The translations under genes and the position numbers were made by a program. Shown here one piece after another: positions 58,251 to 64,000 of a stretch of DNA of 64,000 nucleotides (position 1 is the first letter of the stretch; every line of letters begins with the position of its first letter). A model generated the notes under the pieces. The model was not told the origin of the DNA and ran no database searches. It saw nothing but the letters and a program-made list of their open reading frames with translations. The stretch comes from Marinobacter halotolerans (GTDB taxonomy: Bacteria; Pseudomonadota; Gammaproteobacteria; Pseudomonadales; Oleiphilaceae): the NCBI RefSeq assembly GCF_008795985.1, contig NZ_VMHP01000003.1, positions 136,786 through 200,785 of the forward strand, in the 5' to 3' direction.

Positions 58251-58721
58251 TTATTGCTGGGGGCTTTCTCCACAATTAAGCTCGGCAATCTTTTCGAATT
58301 GCTGCCGCTTCTGCTCTATTTCTTCCGAAGTGAGATAGCGCTCTTCGCCGTCCTCCTGCACTTTGATGCGGCTCCCGGTCTGGATCAAAGCCAGGTTGCT
58401 TCTGGCGGTCTGGCAATTGGCGGCACGCTGTTTCTGCCTGGCCCGTTCAGCGGCGTTCATCTCCGCCGTTTCCTGAGTACTGGCTTCCTGCTGTTCCATT
58501 TCCTCGAGTTGCTGCTGCGGGCTCTGCCCACTGTTGCCGCCCGACGCCTTGCTGGCGCTGCCAGTGCGAACACTGACCGATTCTGATGATTTCCCTACAG
58601 GCTTGCGATCGCCAAAATGCGTGACGCCATCTTCATCGGTCCATTTATAAACCGACTGAGCCGTCGCAAAAACAGGGACTGCCATTACAACCAATGCGAG
58701 AGCGATAATCTTTTTGTTCAT
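58251..58721 (-). CDS. DUF4124-domain exported protein
   Basis: 156 residues. A signal peptide (about 1-20, cleavage near ATAQS), then the short DUF4124 motif VYKWTDEDGVTHFGDRKP, then a Gln/Glu/Ser-rich, probably coiled-coil middle (QSPQQQLEEMEQQEAS...) and a C-terminal part with two Cys (about 102 and 150). Periplasmic or surface location is likely. Family function is unknown. Convergent with clpB; the 5' side faces the long ilv gap. Confidence 0.8.
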   Translation of the reverse strand: MNKKIIALALVVMAVPVFATAQSVYKWTDEDGVTHFGDRKPVGKSSESVSVRTGSASKASGGNSGQSPQQQLEEMEQQEASTQETAEMNAAERARQKQRAANCQTARSNLALIQTGSRIKVQEDGEERYLTSEEIEQKRQQFEKIAELNCGESPQQ

Positions 58722-59239
58722 GCCTGTACTCTTTATAACGTGTCTGACGTGTGTCTGACGTGGGCTTTAACATGGGCCAGGGTTGTCATTAAGACTAAAG
58801 TGATCCTGCCATTTGTAAAGATAACTTTCTTCCGGCTGGTTCAAATCCCTGCGCAAAGTATGGCAGACCTTGGTCGCGGTGGGGCATAGAATCGGTCGTT
58901 GCTATTGACAGGGAGTTTCCCGCTGTCAAAATTACCCGTTGCCTGAAGACTGGGGTCAATACGGCAGGCAATCCCGAGCAAGTATCCCCCATCAGCAACC
59001 ACACTGAACGCCCCGCGAATTCAGTCGCGGACTGGTCGTTGTGCCGTCATTTCGAGCGCAACCCGTTGATTGGCCGTTCTCCGCAACCCTCAGGAGGGCG
59101 GCTGGCCAGGAGACAACCTCTTTTTATCAGTGTGGCAGAGTATCCGGTGCGGCTTTCACAAGAAGCCAGAAATCCGGACACCCAGGCACCCGGCCGGGCG
59201 CTTTCCGGCTCATTCACTCGTAGAAGAGGGTAGAACATC
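58722..59239. other. Intergenic region before ilvB, 518 bp, no confident gene
   Basis: It holds an 11-bp tandem duplication GTGTCTGACGT (58740-58750 and 58751-58761), an interrupted inverted repeat TTGACAG...CTGTCAA (58905-58929) that overlaps a candidate promoter, and a hairpin CCGCGA/TCGCGG (59013-59030). I searched by eye for a leader peptide rich in Leu, Val or Ile codons and found none that convinces. A promoter at 58905 would leave a leader of about 300 nt. No tRNA-like structure. Confidence 0.6.
58905..58932 (+). promoter_or_regulatory. Candidate promoter and operator of ilvBHC
   Basis: TTGACA (58905-58910), 16-nt spacer, CAAAAT (58927-58932). The -35 is perfect; the -10 is 4 of 6. 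The -35 and spacer overlap the inverted repeat TTGACAG-N11-CTGTCAA (58905-58929), a plausible dimer operator. Confidence 0.45.
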
Positions 59240-60958
59240 GTGGAGTTATTGTCTGGCGCTGATATGCTGATTCGGTCCCTGCAGGATGAGGGCATTGAAT
59301 ACATATACGGCTATCCGGGTGGTGCAGCGCTTCATATCTATGACGCGCTTTTCAGACAGGACAAGGTCAAGCACATTCTGGTGCGGCACGAACAGGCAGC
59401 CGTGCACATGGCTGACGGCTATGCCCGGGCATCGGGAAAGCCGGGCACTGTTCTGGTGACCTCCGGCCCCGGAGCTACCAACACCATCACCGGTATTGCA
59501 ACGGCCTTCATGGATTCCATTCCCATGGTCGTGATCTGTGGCCAGGTTGCGTCAACGCTGATAGGCGAGGATGCTTTCCAGGAAACGGATATGATCGGCG
59601 TGTCCCGTCCGGTGGTAAAACACAACCTGAGTGTCCGTCATCCGGAAGAGATTCCGGAAATTATCCGTAAGGCCTATTACATCGCGTCAACGGGTCGCCC
59701 TGGCCCTGTGGTTGTGGATGTCCCCAAGGATATGACCACGCCCAACGAGCGTTATGAGTACGTTTTCCCCAAGAAGGTGAAACTCCGCTCCTACAATCCG
59801 GCCATACGCGGCCACGCGGGTCAGATCAAGAAGGCTGTGGACATGCTCATGGCCGCCAAACGACCGATCATTTACGCCGGCGGTGGCGTCATTCTTGGCA
59901 AAGCGTCCGATCAGCTCACCGAGCTTGTCAGAATGCTCGGTTATCCTATTACCAATACCATTATGGGCATCGGTTGCTATCCGGCCTCTGACAAGCAGCA
60001 CCTTGGCTGGCTGGGCATGCACGGGACCTATGAGTCGAATATGTCCATGCACCATGCTGACCTGATCCTTTGTGTCGGCGCGCGTTTTGATGATCGTGTG
60101 ACCAATGCCACCGAGAAGTTCTGTCCCGGCGCGCGGATCGTTCACATTGATATTGACCCGGCCTCAATCTCCAAGACTATCGATGCAGACGTGCCAATCG
60201 TTGGCCCGGTTGATGCCGTACTCAAGGAGATGATCACACTGGTCAAGGAGAGCAAGGTAAGGCCGGACGCCGATGCCATTGCGGCCTGGTGGAAGCAGAT
60301 TGACGAGTGGCGTGCCTTCCACGGTATGCGCTATGAAACCAGTGATGACACGATCAAGCCGCAGGAAGTGATCGAGGCGCTCTGGCGTCTGACCAAGGGC
60401 GAGGCCTATGTGACCACCGATGTCGGACAGCACCAGATGTTCGCGGCCCAGTACTACAAGTTTGATCGTCCAAACCGCTGGATCAACTCTGGTGGACTGG
60501 GAACCATGGGCTTCGGCCTGCCGGCCGCCATGGGTGTCAAACTCAATTACCCGGACGATGAAGTGCTTTGTATTACCGGTGAAGGCAGTATCCAGATGAA
60601 CATCCAGGAGCTGTCGACCTGCAAGCAGTACAATTTGCCGGTGAAGATCATCAATGTGAACAACCAGGCGCTGGGGATGGTCAAGCAATGGCAGGACATG
60701 AACTACGAGTCCCGTCATGCGGAGTCTTACATGGGATCCCTGCCGGACTTCATCAAGTTGGCAGAGGCCTATGGCCACGTCGGTGTGCGGATCGACAAAA
60801 AGGAAGATCTGGAGCCGAAGCTCAAGGAAGTGCTGGCAATGAAAGACCAGTTGGTATTTGTTGATATCTACGTTGACCGGTTTGAACACGTCTACCCCAT
60901 GCAGGTAGCCCGAGGTTCGATGAAGGATATGTGGCTCAGCAAGACGGAGAGGGTCTGA
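59240..60958 (+). CDS. ilvB: Acetolactate synthase large subunit
   Basis: 572 residues, TPP- and FAD-dependent, first step of branched-chain amino acid synthesis. It starts at GTG with the family start MELLSGADMLIRSL, so the symbol could equally be ilvI. The TPP segment reads TGEGSIQMNIQEL: GEG, not GDG, as in pseudomonad IlvI. FAD and glycine-rich segments are intact. The ilvH subunit starts two bases after its stop. Confidence 0.97.
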   Translation: MELLSGADMLIRSLQDEGIEYIYGYPGGAALHIYDALFRQDKVKHILVRHEQAAVHMADGYARASGKPGTVLVTSGPGATNTITGIATAFMDSIPMVVICGQVASTLIGEDAFQETDMIGVSRPVVKHNLSVRHPEEIPEIIRKAYYIASTGRPGPVVVDVPKDMTTPNERYEYVFPKKVKLRSYNPAIRGHAGQIKKAVDMLMAAKRPIIYAGGGVILGKASDQLTELVRMLGYPITNTIMGIGCYPASDKQHLGWLGMHGTYESNMSMHHADLILCVGARFDDRVTNATEKFCPGARIVHIDIDPASISKTIDADVPIVGPVDAVLKEMITLVKESKVRPDADAIAAWWKQIDEWRAFHGMRYETSDDTIKPQEVIEALWRLTKGEAYVTTDVGQHQMFAAQYYKFDRPNRWINSGGLGTMGFGLPAAMGVKLNYPDDEVLCITGEGSIQMNIQELSTCKQYNLPVKIINVNNQALGMVKQWQDMNYESRHAESYMGSLPDFIKLAEAYGHVGVRIDKKEDLEPKLKEVLAMKDQLVFVDIYVDRFEHVYPMQVARGSMKDMWLSKTERV

Positions 60959-60960
60959 TC

Positions 60961-62534
<1,574 letters not shown>

Positions 62535-62561
62535 GATTGTTGGCGAGACGCAACAACCGAG

Positions 62562-62585
62562 CGCGGCCCTAGTGGCCGCGTTTTT
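62562..62585 (+). terminator. Intrinsic terminator after ilvC
   Basis: CGCGGCC (62562-62568), 5-nt loop CTAGT, GGCCGCG (62574-62580), then five T (62581-62585). A strong rho-independent terminator that separates the ilv operon from pssA. Confidence 0.93.
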
Positions 62586-62624
62586 CGTATATACTCCGCA
62601 CAAATGCTATCCGGAGTGATAAGG

Positions 62625-63464
62625 ATGAGTGAAAAGAAATCACAGCCTGAAAACAGGCCAGAGTCGGCCATAGAGCCGGGCACCGATCCCGAGATCGAGA
62701 CGGGTGAGGTTGTCGAGGAAGAGTTGGTCGAAGGCGCACCCGTTCGTCGCAAGGGAATTTACCTTCTACCCAATGCGCTGACGACGGCATCCCTGTTTTC
62801 AGGGTTCTATGCGATTGTGTCTGCAGCCAATGGCGTGTTCGATAACGCGGCGATTGCGATTTTCGTTTCCATGATCCTCGACGGGCTGGATGGTCGTGTC
62901 GCGCGACTGACCAACACCCAGAGTAAGTTCGGTGAGGAATATGACAGTCTGGCGGACATGGTCGCCTTTGGTGTGGCTCCCGGCTTGGTGGCCTTCTTCT
63001 GGTCGCTGAATAACCTCGGCCAGGTTGGTTGGGCTATCACCTTCATTTATGTTGCTGGCGCGGCCCTGCGCCTTGCGCGGTTCAATACCCAGATTGGCTC
63101 GGTCGACAAGAAGTTTTTCGTCGGTCTCGCCAGCCCCGCTGCTGCGGCCTGTGTGGCCGGGCTTGTGTGGTGCTTTCACCAGTTTGAGCCAGCGGCCTGG
63201 CTAACAGCGATGACGCTGATCGTTGTGGGCGGGTGTGGTCTGCTTATGGTCAGCAATATTCTCTATAAAAGCTTTAAGGACCTGGATCTCCGTGGCCGGG
63301 TGCCCTTTGCTGCTATTCTTCTGGTGGTACTCACCTTTGTGATTGTGGCGCTGGATCCTGCGACCGTGCTGTTCAGTGGTTTTCTCGCCTACGCTCTTTC
63401 CGGGCCGGTCTTTGCCTTGTTCCGCCGGTCAAAACAGTCGAGCCAGGCTGCGAGCAAACATTAG
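62625..63464 (+). CDS. pssA: CDP-diacylglycerol-serine O-phosphatidyltransferase
   Basis: 279 residues from the ATG at 62625, with GGAG 8 nt upstream; an ATG at 62604 adds seven residues. Makes phosphatidylserine, precursor of phosphatidylethanolamine. The CDP-alcohol phosphotransferase motif is present (LDGLDGRVARL...GEEYDSLAD). Several membrane segments follow. The first 45 residues are acidic and Pro/Glu-rich. This is the membrane-embedded type, not the soluble E. coli PssA. No terminator is obvious after it. Confidence 0.95.
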   Translation: MSEKKSQPENRPESAIEPGTDPEIETGEVVEEELVEGAPVRRKGIYLLPNALTTASLFSGFYAIVSAANGVFDNAAIAIFVSMILDGLDGRVARLTNTQSKFGEEYDSLADMVAFGVAPGLVAFFWSLNNLGQVGWAITFIYVAGAALRLARFNTQIGSVDKKFFVGLASPAAAACVAGLVWCFHQFEPAAWLTAMTLIVVGGCGLLMVSNILYKSFKDLDLRGRVPFAAILLVVLTFVIVALDPATVLFSGFLAYALSGPVFALFRRSKQSSQAASKH

Positions 63465-63547
63465 GCGCTAACCTGTATTTATTGGATGCATAATGATCAG
63501 CCTGTAGGTGGTAACCGAAGTAAACAAAGATAATTCATTTAACGGCG

Positions 63548-63575
63548 TTGACACATTCCTCCCGGTCTGTAGAAT
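63548..63575 (+). promoter_or_regulatory. Ribosomal RNA operon promoter P1
   Basis: TTGACA (63548-63553), 16-nt spacer, TAGAAT (63570-63575). The GC-rich discriminator after the -10 suits stringent control. The 83 bp between pssA and this site hold no gene but may hold Fis or UP elements. Confidence 0.85.
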
Positions 63576-63677
63576 GCCGGTTCCCTTGATGCAGACAGCG
63601 TTAAACACGCCCAAAGCCAAGGGCAATTGCTTTTTGATTGAAGCGCGCTATTAGCGGTTTCAGACCACAAAAAGCAG

Positions 63678-63705
63678 TTGACAAGGTAGCGATTCACTGT
63701 AGAAT
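63678..63705 (+). promoter_or_regulatory. Ribosomal RNA operon promoter P2
   Basis: TTGACA (63678-63683), 16-nt spacer, TAGAAT (63700-63705), identical in core hexamers and spacing to P1, 130 bp downstream. Confidence 0.85.
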
Positions 63706-63720
63706 ATGCGGCCTTGATCA

Positions 63721-63780
63721 GGGAGCGGAGACGTTCCCACTGCTCTTTAAAAAGTTAACCAAGTAATTCGTGTGGGCGCT
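63721..63780 (+). promoter_or_regulatory. rRNA antitermination region boxB, boxA, boxC
   Basis: boxB hairpin GGGAGCG-GAGA-CGTTCCC (63721-63738, GNRA loop), boxA TGCTCTTTAAAA (63741-63752) and boxC-like CGTGTGGGCGCT (63769-63780). This matches the E. coli rrn leader. The NusB protein encoded at 20595-21071 is the expected boxA reader. Confidence 0.9.
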
Positions 63781-63855
63781 GGCCGAGGTATTTCGGATAT
63801 GAAATATCAGGACAGTGACTCGTCGAAAATTGAGTTTTGTCTTGAGCAAGAATTG

Positions 63856-63869
63856 GGATCTTCGGATCC
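63856..63869 (+). other. UUCG tetraloop hairpin in the 16S leader
   Basis: GGATC (63856-63860), TTCG loop, GATCC (63865-63869): a very stable cUUCGg hairpin 11 nt before the mature 16S start, probably part of leader folding. Confidence 0.8.
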
Positions 63870-63880
63870 TTAGATGATTT

Positions 63881-64000
63881 AAACTGAAGAGTTTGATCAT
63901 GGCTCAGATTGAACGCTGGCGGCAGGCTTAACACATGCAAGTCGAGCGGTAACAGGTCCTTCGGGATGCTGACGAGCGGCGGACGGGTGAGTAATGCATA
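63881..64000 (+). rRNA. rrs: 16S ribosomal RNA, 5' end (truncated by the window)
   Basis: The 5' end AAACTGAAGAGTTTGATCAT is the canonical start, followed by the universal primer region GGCTCAG and GGCGGCAGGCTTAACACATG. The first 120 nt run to GTGAGTAATGCATA, like Marinobacter 16S. The mature start is placed by homology with E. coli. Confidence 0.98.

Noticed and set aside
59039..59233. Short open frames in the ilvB leader as possible leader peptides
   Set aside because: No run of Leu, Val or Ile codons, no clear ribosome site and no attenuator hairpin with a T-run beside them.

Overview
The window reads as chromosomal housekeeping DNA from a marine gammaproteobacterium close to Marinobacter. 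Three things point there. The gene order is Pseudomonas-like in several blocks: pilQ-aroK-aroB-damX-gltB-gltD-hemE, rpsT/murJ-ribF-ileS-lspA-fkpB-ispH next to minor pilins, and pilSR/nadE/bamD/rluD/pgeF/clpB. There is a wax-ester-synthase/DGAT family gene, typical of Marinobacter. The first 120 nt of 16S rRNA at the right end look like Marinobacter. The genus is inferred from recall, not from a search. Coding density is high, and I see no phage, insertion sequence, CRISPR array, tRNA or defence locus.

Layout. 1-4949: 3' part of the type IV pilus secretin gene pilQ, a terminator, then aroK-aroB-damX. 5068-12643: gltB-gltD-hemE and a small PilZ gene, with two notable palindromes (gltB/gltD and hemE/pilZ gaps). 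12646-15683 (minus): ettA-radA. 15927-22028: glyA, nrdR, ribD, a RibBX-type ribB, ribH, nusB, thiL; riboflavin synthase (ribE) is not in the cluster. 22022-27752: accessory stretch with a small conserved-type protein, a DUF2057-type lipoprotein, a WS/DGAT acyltransferase, a LysR regulator divergent from a glutathionyl-hydroquinone-reductase-like gene, and ispB. 28005-31057: rplU-rpmA-obg-proB. 31149-39063: rpsT (minus, GTG start), murJ, ribF, ileS, lspA, fkpB, ispH.

39238-50999: type IV pilus assembly and regulation. A plus-strand minor pilin operon (fimU, pilV, pilW, pilX, pilY1, pilE) runs head-on into a minus-strand pilS-pilR-fimT group, with zero bases between the pilE and fimT stop codons. 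PilY1 carries a PA14-like insertion and several calcium-loop-like motifs. 51086-58721: nadE, bamD, rluD, pgeF, clpB (good sigma-32 promoter) and a DUF4124-type protein. 58722-62534: ilvB-ilvH-ilvC behind a gap of about 0.5 kb. 62625-63464: pssA. 63548-64000: a ribosomal RNA operon start with tandem promoters, boxB/boxA/boxC antitermination sequences and the 5' end of 16S rRNA.

Many operons use overlapping stop/start codons (aroK/aroB, gltD/hemE, ettA/radA, nrdR/ribD, ribH/nusB, obg/proB, fimU/pilV, pilY1/pilE, rluD/pgeF), so translational coupling is widespread. I do not see a clearly new multi-gene system. The best leads are the hemE/pilZ and gltB/gltD palindromes, the colliding pilin operons with the PA14-type PilY1, the RibBX protein in a cluster lacking ribE, and the acyltransferase with an altered HHxxxDG motif.
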